DNA of 64,000 nt from NCBI GenBank assembly GCA_021234155.1, contig JAJEKV010000025.1, forward strand, positions 5,189,310 through 5,253,309, read 5' to 3'. The translations under genes were made by a program, and so were the position numbers. The notes under the pieces are model-generated. The model did not search any database and was not told where the DNA came from. It was given only the letters and a program-made list of their open reading frames with translations. Origin of the DNA: Isoetes taiwanensis (Eukaryota > Streptophyta > Lycopodiopsida > Isoetales > Isoetaceae). Positions 35,237-47,295 of the stretch are shown here, one piece after another (within the stretch, counting starts at the first letter, position 1; each line of letters starts with the position of its first letter).

Positions 35237-35347
35237 AACTCCACCGGAGCAAGCTCTTTTCGCCATAGCCGCCGGAGCAAGCTCTCTTGCCATAGCCGCC
35301 AGAGTAAGCACTCTTGCCATAGCCCGGGGATTCGACCTCTCTCTGCC
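35237..35347. repeat. 27-bp minisatellite inside the 8.4 kb element
   Basis: Three to four units of a GCCATAGCCGCCGGAGCAAG-type repeat with period about 27-28 bases. In one minus-strand frame this gives repeated LLWRLWQES-like peptides, but I see no reason to call it coding. Confidence 0.7.
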
Positions 35348-35349
35348 AT

Positions 35350-37255
35350 AGTCGGCCCAGGATAAGCTGTTGCCCCTAGGAATAAACCGACCAAATGAAG
35401 CGGCGTAATCTGTAGAAGTCGGCCAACTTGTTATGATAACATCAACTCTCTTGGTGGGACTAATTCGAATTTAATTAACAACGACAGGGCAACTCTCTAG
35501 AATAGCAGCATGTGTTATATCCTTGGATATTCTTTAAGCAACGATAACAATGTCCAGTTATCCGTTCCTCGAACCTATATTTTTCCTTTGGTAGATGCCT
35601 CGATAACACAATTTCTTGGGCCTTGCCATGATTCAATCATACTACATTCATATGCTTTATATTAGACCTTATTGACGTTATACAAGTAATGTTTTATAGA
35701 CATAATTCTAATTAACGTTGCCTCTCTCTAGTGTCTAAACCTTGACTCGTCCTCGGTTCCCAGAAAGGATCTCTTTGTGTCGTCCAACCGACTAGGGACT
35801 GCCATGCGAAGACCCTCTAGACCAGTTTTTGGATTCCTTTGATCCTACCACCCTTCAATATTCCTTCTCATTGGTCCTGTTCCTTTTATGGATCACTTCC
35901 CCTAGATCATGACACATACTTTGTAATAGGTAGTGAGTCCTTGTGTTGGGTACAAACCTTGGTATCATTTTGTACCAAACTTCACCGCCTATATGGCTAT
36001 GAGTAGTTATCTGCGCCACACGCCTGTCAAATTGGCAATGATCTACCCTCTTTTTGGACTTGTTCTCCCGTATATTCCAATGACCTCCAACCATTGTTGA
36101 CTAATCACCCCCTTCTATGCTATCTAGATCGCGTTGGGCCGAAGTCTTTCCCACTATTATTTTAGTGCCTAAGCGTCATTAAGTTCCAAAATGAACTTAC
36201 ATATTCCAAGGGATTACGTGAAGATCCTGAGGGACCGTACCACCGGACCCCCTCTCACGATAGGCCTCCTCTATCCGGAGATCTTGTGTTCAAGTCTCTA
36301 GGGGTCCGTCATATATCCTCATGGGCCGATGCCAATATGGCATGGCGTTACAAATCTTTGTCTACCTATCTATACATTTTATTAAAAATGTCCTTGGTGA
36401 ATTCAATTCACCATGTTGTCCTAGGACATGCAAGTCTTCTTCCTAAGCCATACACCAATTCTTTAAAGAGTTTTTCAGCTCTTGCTTTGCCCCTTTCAAG
36501 CCCTTGGTATACCTTTGCATGTTAGCAAAGACTACCCTTCATGTTAGGGAAATAACCTTCCTATCCAGTTGCTAAATATCATTCATAAGGGTCCTTTATT
36601 CCTTCTCTTCTTCAATATGTTTTCTCTACGATCATGATCGATTTGATATTCCCACCCTTCACGCCCACAGTACACATTTCACCCTTTGGGCCGTGACCTT
36701 TATTGGTAGAGTCACCAATCCATTTTACTCCTTCGTATTCATTAATCGTCTTGTGGCTTCTAAGCTATTATATTTCCCTATATTGTTAACCCACCTATCA
36801 TTGGGGTTATGATTCAACGTTGTCCTACATCCTTGAAATGTTAGTCATTACATTTCTCTGTCATGATGTTATCTTTGTTGTTACGGCATTCCAAATGACT
36901 TGGCATCCTCATTTAAGCCATAGTCATGGCCTAAGAGCGGGTGAGCCTTAAAGTACCAATCGTAAATTACCTGGGTCATCAAGGTGCCTACAGTATTTTA
37001 TGAGTCTTCCTACAATCTGGAGCATTTGATATAACTTTGGACTTGTATCCATGTTCGAGTCCTGTATATTCTGACTTACACCTCCATGTAACCCATGCTT
37101 TTCACCTCTGCCTGATTCAGGGTATGGATCATGGGAAAGATAGTCTTAAGTGTCTATCACAGACACATTTGAACTTCTAGCAAGTAACTGCTATTTGCTA
37201 CTCATCCTGGAATTGTACTATTGTACTATTCAACTCCATCATCTTGACCTTTATT
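35350..37255. other. Non-coding interior of the 8.4 kb element, left part
   Basis: No protein family is recognisable on either strand. The dispersed repeat shared with 29592 lies at 36304-36370. Confidence 0.6.
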
Positions 37256-37350
37256 CTGTGGGCCCTGCTCATGGTGCGCTGATTGCCATGGGAGGGGGGA
37301 AGTCCCTCTATGTATCGTTAGAAATGTCAGGTATATGTTCGGGGGCGTTA
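37256..37350 (+). repeat. LTR 3'-end fragment inside the 8.4 kb element
   Basis: A 95-base stretch (gggccctgctcatggtgcgctgattgcc… to …tatatgttcgggggcgt) repeats the last part of the element's own LTR (compare 41036-41125). It indicates an earlier rearrangement or a nested and deleted LTR in the interior. Confidence 0.7.
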
Positions 37351-39555
37351 AGCTTTGAACATTTCTAGCATCGCTCAAGTAAGCACTTGGAATTATTGGG
37401 ATTGTACTAAGCGGGAAGCCTTTCTTTGATCGCGAACAATCACCTCTCGCATGAATATTTTATGCACTTGAGACCTTTTTAATTGTTCATCATCAGCCCC
37501 TACTTTGAGCTATCAATATGTTATAATTCCAGGCTTGGGTGGGTACGTGTGAGCCAACTCTAAGTCTAGATTCATAGTGATTATTTGACATAGCCACCTA
37601 GCTATGTTCATACTTGCCACCAATCTTTTTTCCTCGACTTCGGTTCTCTTGCTACCATGGACATGTTGTGGTTTTAGACACCACACCTTCTAGACTCTCT
37701 AGCCATAGTTCCCTTGGTCCTCAAGCTCGAGTCACAAATTCCACGAGGGCAAATGCCACCCTAAGTCCTAGTGGCCATGTTTAGCGATTAGGTATAGGAA
37801 CTCTTATCTTCATTATTACGTCTTCATATGGAATGTGAACTAAAAGTTCTATTATACACCCTTACAAAAGTATCCCTCCACAACTTTCAAGTACCTCTTG
37901 CCAAACACTGGCCTGGTGGGTGCATTACTTGCCTCCCTAGTTTATCACTCGTTGAAGGTCAACTTCCTTCATAGTTTAGCTTCGCCAGGGCTCCAATATA
38001 CTTTGTAGCTTTCAGACGGTTGCATCTTTTGCTAGCAATTGCCCTCTTCCATTCCAGCAATCTTACAGAATGCTTATTCCTGTCTTCGTCAGCTCGACCT
38101 CGGCTCTCTTCACCTTGTGTGCAACTACGTTCCACACTATTGTCCAGTCTTTTATTCGGCATCTCGATGCTCCCAACCGACATAAGATGTGTCCATTTCC
38201 TTAATTTATACCATCCCTAATGGTCATGCATTTGACCAACGTCATTAAGTGTATCCACGTGACTATCTGGTCATTTTAATCATGCACACGCTTCCATCGT
38301 TATTGCACACCTCAGGAACATCAATCTCCTTATGAAACGCAATGTATGCGTAATTTTATAATCCGTAGTCTATGGATCCGCATCCTCATACAACATTATT
38401 CTCTACCTTTCCGCGAATCATACCTCCATTCAAGTAGCATTAGCTATAAAATGTCGGGTCGACATTCTATGCCTGCACCATCATGGTCGAAACCTACACT
38501 TCTAAAGTGGTCTCCCTTTGAGGAGCTGGATACTTATAATCCAGTTTCCACCTTAGTATAGTACCTCTCTAACGTGGTCGATGGTAGATAATCATACACC
38601 ACTTCTCCATCAGATATATGGTGCTATATCCAGTCTCCTTCTACGTTGAATGGCAATATCCATCACTATATAATAGCCTCAAGCGGGACCAGACATGTCT
38701 TCGACGCTTCCGCCGTGGACACCATAGTCACAACTGTCCTTCTGTGATACGGGAGGATTGCATGGCCATAGCACTGCCAGATACCGACCCGGGCAGTACC
38801 AATGACGTCGAATGTATCTGTGAGATATACCTGTAAATATAAGAGTGTCTGTATGTGTGATAAATTTACGAAAATAATAATAATATGAATAAGTAATTCA
38901 AAGGTGTACCGACGTGAATATAACCTATGGTTAAGATAGACTAGAATAGAGTGAGCGTATGGAAACATTAAAGATAATTAGAAGGAGCTATTTAAACACG
39001 TAATCAAACATAATAAAAGGAGATAATTATGTATGTCTTACACAAACTTCTGAGAGAATAATGAGACTTAGATTATCTTAGAAGGTTATGAATAGTAATT
39101 GATGAAGAACGTGTGCCTGTAGTTCATATTAGAGTATAGAGGTAAAAATGTCAGATACAGTATGATATAATTGTATTAAAGGGTAAGCCTAAATGTGAGG
39201 GGCATGTCAAATACTGAGGATAGGACCTTATGAGTTGTCAAAACTATAACAAAATAGAAAGAATGAATTCAAAATTAGCTATACTCTAAAAACAGTGAGA
39301 CTTCCACACACCTTGACTGTTCACTTTTGACAGTCCTAGGCAATGATCAGGTCTGATCTATACCTCTACCTTTTTTGTCCCAGAGTTATAAATTGCACAT
39401 TACAAGTCCTTTCAAACTTAATCACTTTGAACATGACAAAGTCTGTGTGACTTCTAATCTCACGCTATCTCTTTAAGGAGGGGAGACTTCCTTCCAATGT
39501 ACGATGTATTGCCTACAGCAAGAATAGTCTTGATGCTGAGGACAGCGTCACTTTT
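37351..39555. other. Non-coding interior of the 8.4 kb element, right part
   Basis: No frame resembles gag, pol or an envelope. The final 100 bases lead into the polypurine tract at 39556-39568 (AAGGTGGGGAGAA). Confidence 0.6.
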
Positions 39556-39568
39556 AAGGTGGGGAGAA

Positions 39569-41127
39569 TGTGACGTTCCACATATTTATACGCCTTTTTA
39601 AGTATAAATACGTGACATGTCACTACGAATAATTAATGGCACATTAATTATTCATAAGCTAAGGTTAGAAACCTAACCTTAAACCCTAATTCAAATTTAG
39701 GGCTTAATCTAATATTAAAAGGGCCTAAAATACTAAATTAGTTAATATTAGCCAACCCGGAGCTGCCACCTGGCCCAAATCGATTGGGTAAGGGAGAGTT
39801 TCTAACTTGGGACCCAAATTGGGGTTTTGGACCCCCATTTGCCCCAATTCGGATTGGGGGAGGTTGGTGGAGGAGGAGCTGTTGTTCCACCATGTTCCAG
39901 CCGGAAGGATGGAGCACCCGAGCGATAGTGGACCCAGCTATGATCCCGGTTTGTACGTAGATAGCTTGGATTCCTAGATAGTCATAGGACTGACCTTTGT
40001 ATGCTCAGAAGGTAGCTAGGGTTAACCCTTGTATGAATAGATGTATGGTTAATCTCTATTTTATGTTCTATTCGAAGCTATGGATGGATGGATGTATAGG
40101 GATAGCTTTCTTTCTGTTCCTCCTGTGATGTATGGGTAAAAAGGGGGGTAGAGACCTAAAGGCCTCTAGAAGTACAGATGTTCCTAGATAGAACCCTTAA
40201 AACCCAGTAAATGCGGCCTGTGCACAAGAGACCACCGAGCCGTGGATGCTATGGAATTGCTCAGCACCAGAGAAGGGACGCAGTGGTGAAGTGGGGGTGG
40301 GGTCTTGCATGAATATAAAAGGCTTCTCGAGACTCCTACGTTGGGCTAGGCCTGATAGCCCCATCAGGGGGGGTCGTATGGGTCCGACACTCCCACGGGT
40401 GCGAGGAGGTGTGACCCGTATGGGGCATCCCTACTTTGATGATAAAGTTAGGGGAGTAGGTCTGCACGGATCACGGGGGTGTGATCGCGGCAAGTATTCT
40501 CTAGCTCACCCATGGAACCGCTTCTATCCTGGAAGGGGACACTTCCCGACCCGCCTCATCGGACCAGGGAAATGTAACACAGAGTAGACTTCGAAGGGTG
40601 GTACCTTGAGTGTCGTCTCAGGAAGGCTATAGTGATGCCATAGCATGATTCGACTCATCCGCAAAGTGTGCCCTGAGGGGCGGATAGAGTGGACAACCCC
40701 AGCCAGCGCTCTATGCCAGCCAATGCCAAAGTTATACCTCCGTCTGTGATCTCTTGAGGCCGAGCCGTCGGTCCATCCTCACAATGATGCGAGTAGGGGT
40801 AGAACCTGGGGTTTGGGGTGTTTTCCTTAGGATTAGATGCATCTCCTTTTCTGTTATCATCAGTTGGATGGATGTGCCACCCTCCGTGGTGGCTATTTAT
40901 TATATGATTATGCTGTGTGCTAACCTTATATTCACGCTTCCGCGATATAGGAGTCCCATTGAAGGCGTGGGCCGAATGACACCTCCGTGTCCTTCACCCG
41001 GGCATCTTTCTATGGTTGGTCCGAGTTAGACAGAGGGCCCTGCTCATGGTGCGCTGATTGCCATGGGAGGGGGGAAGTCCCTATATGTATACGTCCGAAG
41101 TGCCGTATATGTTCAGGGAGCGTCACA
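39569..41127 (+). repeat. 3' LTR of the 8.4 kb element
   Basis: Starts TGTGACGTTCCACATATT after a polypurine tract and ends GGGAGCGTCACA before the AAACC duplication. Its first 170 bases match the inverted LTR start at 44705-44924, and its 3' end matches 22425-22514 and 37256-37350. Confidence 0.9.
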
Positions 41128-41132
41128 AAACC
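41128..41132. repeat. 5-bp target-site duplication, right copy (AAACC)
   Basis: Matches 32752-32756 at the other edge of the element. Confidence 0.85.
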
Positions 41133-41561
41133 TAACAAATGTTGTAAATTAGCATGCAATTCAAAAACGCTGAAGGGAAGATTATGTAACCCTATTGCAG
41201 AGAACTTATCAAAAGAGACCAATATTGAGAGTAAGATCTTAACATGTAATGTGAATCTATAGGACATGCAAATTAAGAGTAGTAAGGATACAAATATCCT
41301 TCAATCATGCTTTCACAAATCATGAAGTTATTTACTCAGCAAATGTTAAATACTTTGAGAATATATAGTGGATAGTAATATCTTTGGATGTCTATGATTG
41401 ATATTGGAAATTATGGCTATGTTTTATTTTCAATTCTAAGGAAGATTCAATTCTTCACCAACTTGTACTATTATTTTGCAAAGTCCTTCATAGTATAATC
41501 ACGTAAGTCCAGACAAGATCCCGATTTGCCAAGACGGTCAACTTAGCAGGCTCACCACAGT

Positions 41562-41573
41562 TGGTATCAGAGC
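41562..41573 (+). other. Isolated primer-binding site, tRNA-iMet type
   Basis: A perfect TGGTATCAGAGC preceded by …ctcaccacagt, as after an LTR. The matching LTR was not delimited, so this marks a decayed retroelement into which the TRIM at 41710 appears to have inserted. Confidence 0.5.
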
Positions 41574-41709
41574 AAGTTGGATCCTTGGGATTGACATGGT
41601 AGATTATAGATTAAGTTGAGGCACTGGAATTATGATGCTAATAGTTCTTCTTTCAGAGACATTTGGAGATGCTATCCTCGATAGTATCTAGAAGCTTTAT
41701 GGTTAGCAT

Positions 41710-42243
41710 TGTAGCGGACCCATGAGAGACCGCTCGAGTAGATCTTGGTGTCGTGTTCCCGAGACACCGGTATAAATGGGTAGACGCGACTACTCATAAA
41801 CGTGTAGATGGTTTTGCCTAGTTGGTTAAGGGCAATGTCAGTTAGGAATGTTACATTTGGTATCAGAGCAGGGCTCGAGTTCGAGTCTCCATGGGGCCAT
41901 AAATATAGATGTCATATGACATGTAATCCTGCCATGGAGGCAAAGTACGGTGTGGTTGTTTCTGCAGTAGAAGCATGATGCTCGAAAACGAGCATAGTTC
42001 TAGTGGGAGAGATTATAATGGACTTATGGGAAATTGCTCGAGTAGATATTGGTAGAAGCATGATGCTCGAAAACGAGCATAGTTCTAGTGGGAGAGATTG
42101 TAATGGACTTATGGGAAATTGCTCGAGTAGATATTGGTGTCGCGTACTCGAGACACTGGCATAAATAGGTAGAAACGACTACTCATAAACGTCTAGAAGG
42201 TTTTGCCCAGTTGGTTAAGGACATGTTGGTTAGGAACGTTACA
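41710..42243 (+). mobile_element. TRIM (terminal-repeat retrotransposon in miniature), 534 bp
   Basis: Two short LTRs, 41710-41855 and 42099-42243 (146 and 145 bp), both begin TGTA and end GTTACA. A perfect primer site TGGTATCAGAGC sits at 41858-41869 and a purine-rich tract (gtgggagagat) precedes the 3' LTR. There is no coding capacity, as expected. An 85-base tandem duplication (41968-42052 and 42053-42137) covers the internal 3' end, the purine tract and the first part of the 3' LTR. After the primer site, GGCTCGAGTTCGAGTCTCC resembles a Pol III B box. No exact target duplication was found. Confidence 0.8.
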
Positions 42244-42655
42244 AGATGAAGGGAAAATTCTTCATGTAAGCAACGGAAGCAACTTCTGATGATATTGAGG
42301 TACAATTTTTCTTATGTAAGTTTGATGCATACATGAACATGATAGTTCTAATGGATTATCCAGATCTCTGCAACAGCAAAACATCTCTGCTTTGCTCTTC
42401 TAATCCCATAGTCATGGCAACCCTTTGAAGAGAATGACATGATCCACGTTGTTGCTCAACTTGGCATGCTGCCCGAACCCTGAGAGTGCTATCGAGAGTG
42501 CTACGGCCTCCTCCCCTCGTGGGCTGAACTCCCTGTGGAAGACTATCATCTGGCCCTGACTAAGGACTAGGAGATAGTATCGAAGCGCCTTCCCCACTCC
42601 CAGAGCCTGTGATCATGTGCCCTTCCTTTGAGCGGCCTGCCGTAGACGTCTAGTG

Positions 42656-43640
42656 CTAGGAGGTCTTCATCATCCCTCCACATGGTGGTTGCACTTTGTC
42701 TAGGTTGATGTTGCCGGATGCCTCCGCATGCCGTGCTTTCGAGCGATTAGTCGAAGTTGGGCCTCTCCCCTGTTTGTACAACTTGCTTTGGATCGCTTGA
42801 AACTCCTCCTCTGGACTGACGGGCGTTTGTCGATGATACAGTTCCCGGGACTTCTTGATATGAATAGTCGATGAAGTCGCTCTGCTGTTCCTTTGCAATC
42901 AGACCCAAGAACTCGTCGATCCTGAGTCCTTCTTCTAAGCAGTATGGAAGATGGAGGATGTCATTTGCCAGAATGTACTCATCCCCTTCGATCACTATTG
43001 GCGATAGGGCTGTAATGCCGATGGGTGGTTCGTTGGCCAGCCTGATGTCTTCATCGTGCCTTGCTATTTGCCTCTCCATTCTTGCTGCTTCCCTGCTCTT
43101 CCAATCTTGATCGTCCTCCCCTTCCTGTTCATAGTCTTGCTCGATCTAAACTGTCCCTGATGTTGTGCCATGGTAGACATACTTTGAGGACTGAATCTCG
43201 TGGATTTGTGAGTGGTGCAAGGTCCAAGGGTTGGATCGAAGGCTCCCCCACCCCGTTGATTGCCCTGTAATGCATAAACAAAGATAAAGCTGCATGCACC
43301 GAGACATACCTATGCCTGTGAGCCTTACAACTCATATAATCAGGCATATTCTTCGCCCTATCCTACAGCTGGCCCTTGACTCTGGATCCCCCGCCTACGA
43401 CTTGACTTAAAGACTCTAAGGACACCCACTTGCCTCCCCTTGGGGGAAGGCTGACTTCCCAGGGTAAGACTTGTTGGTCATACTGGCATATTATATCTGT
43501 GTAATAAGGGGTTCTAGTCAGGGTTGCATGGAGGTCAAAGAGATGATCAAAGACATAGAAAGCCTCCTCTGCAAAGAAATCATGGATGTGGTTGGCACTG
43601 TTGTACCATTGAACAAAGTTTGTGGGCACCACTGAGTAAA
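42656..43640 (-). pseudogene. Retroelement gag-like upstream ORFs on the minus strand
   Basis: Minus-strand frames 43632-43363 (MVPTNFVQWYNSANHIHDFF, then LHATLTRTPYYTDI and VLPWEVSLPP), 43079-42747 (LANEPPIGITALSPIVIEGD, YILANDILHLPYCLEEG) and 42898-42656 appear to be parts of one frameshifted protein. The first part resembles ORF B of the chromovirus (11541-11879). A TATAAAG on the minus strand at about 43745 precedes the frame, as in the other leaders. It is a fragment of an LTR element whose LTRs are not complete here. Confidence 0.45.
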
Positions 43641-44592
43641 GATTAAAGTAGAAAATGGTTTGGAAGAATTGACAAAGGACTGGAAAATCGCCTAAGAGGG
43701 TGAGAGCAAATTTGGTGAAGAGAAAATGGCAAATGAGGCCCCTCTTTATAGACTAAGGCTGCCTAGGTTTTCGTGCCCAAGACTTCTTGATCAGGTAGGG
43801 GTATGTTCTAACGCGATGGATCTCCAAATTAGGTAACATGAAGTGCAAATCTAAGCAAAACAACTCAAGAAACACTATATCGTAGTTTGTTGGATCAAAT
43901 TTGGGCAAGTTTAGATCAAGCATGGCCGGTTCAAATCAGAAATGCGTCATGCTACCAACAAGGGCTATCGTGTTGACCGAAAGGGTCGATTTCTACCAAA
44001 ACTCAACATTTCTAGGAGCTGTAAGACACTAAAATGCATATTTAAGTCAATTCTAGACTAACTAGCAACTTATTTTATGTTAAAATGACATGAAAAAGTG
44101 GAATTATAGGTGACTCGGTCAGGGTCGTGCACAAAAAACGGCCCAAGGCAATGTCAGGGGCCATCTTCGGAGTGACCCAAATGGGCCATTCTTGACTGCT
44201 TTTTGATGTTTTTAACAAATTTTAAGTGCATTTCTAAGCAAATTCTAAGCATTCTAACATCATTTATTACAAAAAAATGATCAATTACCCCACAGTTCAG
44301 CCGGTTTACCTTGGGTCGAAAACGCTGCCTCTGTTCATAACGTAGGACCCATCTACAAGCGGGTGACTCAAGTGGATTGACTTTGGCGCAAAATTTTACA
44401 CTGATATTAATAATAAGAACATTTTAACTACAATATGAAAGGTTTTACAACAATTTGATTTATACAAAATGCACTTTTATACATATAAGAAATTAATTTA
44501 CACAGGAAGTACTTTTATAGATATAAGAATTTGACTTACACAAAAAGAAAGTTTTATATGTATAATTTAACTAAGTACAAAATGGAAAGCTT

Positions 44593-44679
44593 CTAGGGCT
44601 TCTCCTTACGGATCCTCCTGGCCAGATGGAGATCCTTGGGCATCACTATCACCCTCTTCGCGTGGATGGCGCATAAGTT
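44593..44679 (-). pseudogene. Histone H3 C-terminal fragment (residues 108-135 equivalent)
   Basis: The minus strand encodes [16 protein letters not shown] followed by [12 protein letters not shown] and a TAG stop. That is 28 residues ending exactly where histone H3 ends, and it matches the H3 alpha-2/loop-2/alpha-3 segment. Substitutions relative to plant H3 include TI to IV, IQ to LH and RGERA to RKEKP. Upstream sequence (LGEG) joins a truncated inverted LTR at about 44700, so the rest of the histone is missing. It differs clearly from the H3 module at 48663-48962, so the two were not copied from each other recently. Confidence 0.8.
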
Positions 44680-44704
44680 GCCCTCGCCAAGTGTCAATGC
44701 TAAA

Positions 44705-44924
44705 TTAGTCATTCTTAAGTAATTTAGTATTTTAGCATTTTTAATATTAGGTTAAACCCTAAATTCGAATTAGGGTTTAGGGTTATAACAGATTTCCACC
44801 TTAAGAATTAATGAGTTACATAGCTAACCTTAGCTTATGAATAATTAACGCACCATTAATTATTTTATAGTGATGTGTCATGTATTTATACCCAAAAATG
44901 CGTATAAATACAAGGAACGTCACA
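44705..44924 (-). repeat. Truncated inverted LTR start with polypurine tract
   Basis: On the minus strand TGTGACGTTCC begins at 44924 and the following 200 bases match the first part of the LTR at 39569. On its upstream side (44925-44941) lies a purine tract, complement of ttctcccttccttaaaa. The LTR is cut off near 44705, next to the histone H3 fragment. Confidence 0.75.
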
Positions 44925-44941
44925 TTCTCCCTTCCTTAAAA

Positions 44942-45673
44942 ATGATGTTGTCCTTGGCATCTGGACAAGTCTACAAGAATTACGGGTTATGCCGTGGCAA
45001 CACATTACATATTACAATAAAAAGTCTCCCCTCCTTAATGAAGGCAATAGAGGATCGAAGGGTACGGGATAGTTTGAAATTTCAAAATGCTTAACAGATT
45101 GCTAAAAGATGGTGGAAAATGCAATGCAGAGTTCATATGAAATCAGACATTGTGATGCATGGGAAGCTCAAAAGATATTAGAATAAATCCAATATGGATC
45201 GCAGATATGAGTCCGTAGAATTAGGAAAATGAAATAATTCCCAAATCGTCAGAAGAAGTTGGTGGTGAAATTATAAGTTGCGCAGAGATTATCATGAAAA
45301 TGGTTTAATACGCAAGTGCTATCTCACAGTGAGAATTATAAAGAGTGAAACATGAGAGAACATGAAGCTAATGGTTGCAAGGCATACATAGAGATAAGAA
45401 TTTGTGAGCTGTGAATGTTAATAAGATCGAAATACTCTTAAAAAGATGACATAGGTTGCGTTGCAACCGTTTTTTATGCATGAGAGTAGCCGGTCTTGTA
45501 AGGTGGATTGCCTCGAGTAAATTGCACTGTTAGAAAATAAAAGTGCGAGTTTGGGGAAACAAGGTACATTGTAGAGAACAATGATTCCTTGAGGTTTTAG
45601 CTTAATTGGGAATTAAGAGTGACAGATGGAAAAGCAACCTATTTGGTGAGATGGAAGCCGATGTAACTTCATA
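44942..45673 (-). other. Non-coding 3' internal region of an inverted LTR element
   Basis: The first 100 bases left of 45040 resemble the internal 3' ends of the other elements (…gccaaggacaacatcattttt…). No protein is recognisable. The region ends abruptly at the forward LTR starting at 45674. Confidence 0.45.
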
Positions 45674-47294
45674 TGTGACGTTCCACGTATTTATATGGTA
45701 TACGTATACATACTATAACACGTCACTAGAGTATAGGTAGATCCTTATGGATCATTAGAGGATAACTTGGGTTAACCTAAAAGGGCTTTTATTAGCTATG
45801 CTAAGTTGTTTTAGACTAATTAATCTTATTAATTAGTGATGCTAGCTAATTAGGCATAGCCCCTGGCCCAAATCGATTAGCTAGGTAGAATTTGCTAAGA
45901 ATAGGGTCCAAATTGGGTCCTTACCCCCAATGCTGCCCCAAATCGATTTAGGAAGAGTTGGAGGAAGGAGGAGCCACCAGCCACTGGAACCACGCCAGAA
46001 GAATAGAAGCCTTTCGTGACAATGGTTCTAGCCAAGAGACCGGTTAGTCTCTAGATAGTTTGTGCTTTAGCTAACCCTTGTATGATTAGATGGATGGTTA
46101 ATTTCTCTATTATGTACTGTTAAGAAGATAAAACAGACACTTGACATGGCATGCTATCTCACCACCCAACCACGAGCTCTCAGCCAAAGCACCACTGCCC
46201 CAGAGCTCTCCCCCGAGCTACTATATAGCATGCACGCCCCCTTTGGTCCTTCTTTGGACCAAAAGCCCTCTTTGGACCATAGGCCATCTTTGGACTAAAG
46301 GCCATCTTTGGACTCCACATCCTTAGCATATAGCAGAAGATGATGGATACTTTGCTCACGATTATATTCTCTCTTTCTGTTTCTCCTATGTGTCTGGGGT
46401 TAAGGGTGGGTAGAGACCTGAAAGATCCCTAGAAGTAGATATATCTCTAGCTAGAACCCTTAAGACCTAGTAATTGCAGCCTGTGCACAAGAGCCCACCT
46501 GACTGTAGAGGCTATGATGTGACTGGGCAGCAGATAACGGGTACCATGGTGAAGCGGGGGTGGAGCCTTACTGAGTGCGGCTACTGGGGCTCCTACAGTG
46601 TGCTAGGCTTATAGTTTGTCCTCGCGTTGGGGCCAGATATGGGTCTGACACCTCCTGGGTCGCAGAATACGTGCCTATATGGACGTCCTGGGCTCGATGG
46701 GTGCGCCGAGGCGGCCCATGGATTTTAGGGGGTTAAAGTCGTGGATGCGTGCACACCGAGGTGGTACCTATCCACTAGCACACCCAGGGATCCATTGTGT
46801 CCGGGAAGGGGACGCCTCCCTAACCTGCCTCATCGGACTGAGGAGATGTAGAACCGGAGTAGTCTCATAGGGTGAGTAGCATCTCTGGAAGGCTACAATC
46901 ACGCCATAGCATATTTTAGCCTATCTGCAAAGTGTGCACATGAGGGCCACTAGTCATTGTTCTGTGCCAGCCAACGCCATGTTATATCTCCGTCTGCCGT
47001 CATCTTGAGGCCTTCACCATCAATCAACCCTCTAGAGCCTAAGCCCGGGGTACAGCCCTTATTGGTGGTATATATTATTGTTGTGTGCTAACTTGTATGT
47101 ACGCTTCCGCTGTATAGGACTCCCATAGAGGACGTGGGACGAATGACACCTCTGTGTTCCTCACCCGGACACTCGACCATCCCAAGTGGTTCGAGTTAGA
47201 CGGAGGGCCTTTCCATGGTGATGTAGTCGCCACGGGAGGAGAATTCCCCGTATTTGTACAATGAGAGCATCATATAGATTCTGGGAGCGTCTCA
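45674..47294 (+). repeat. LTR of a third related element (5' LTR), 1.62 kb
   Basis: Starts TGTGACGTTCCACGTATT and ends GGGAGCGTCTCA, directly before an intact primer site. Blocks such as agaacccttaagacctagtaa and gcaaagtgtgcac align with 40190 and 40660 of the previous family. It contains a minisatellite at 46246-46318. The matching 3' LTR was not found downstream in this orientation. Confidence 0.8.
46246..46318. repeat. 18-bp minisatellite in the LTR
   Basis: Four units of CTTTGGACCAAAAGCCCT type with 18-base period (ctttggacc/ctttggact cores at 46252-46312). Confidence 0.8.
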
Positions 47295-47295
47295 G

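Larger units (their letters stand above)
32757..41127 (+). mobile_element. Non-coding LTR retrotransposon (LARD-like), 8.4 kb
   Basis: It has two LTRs of 1522 and 1559 bp with TGTGACG…CGTCACA-type ends, a primer-binding site, a polypurine tract and a perfect AAACC target duplication. The 5.3 kb interior has no gag or pol recognisable on either strand, so the element must use proteins supplied by relatives. Its termini, purine tract and LTR core match the 12.9 kb chromovirus family, which is a plausible helper. The 5' LTR lacks about 60 bases near its start that the 3' LTR retains. Confidence 0.9.

Noticed and set aside
41710-42243. Cassandra-type TRIM with 5S rRNA in its LTR
   Set aside because: No 5S rRNA A box, IE or C box is present in the LTRs.
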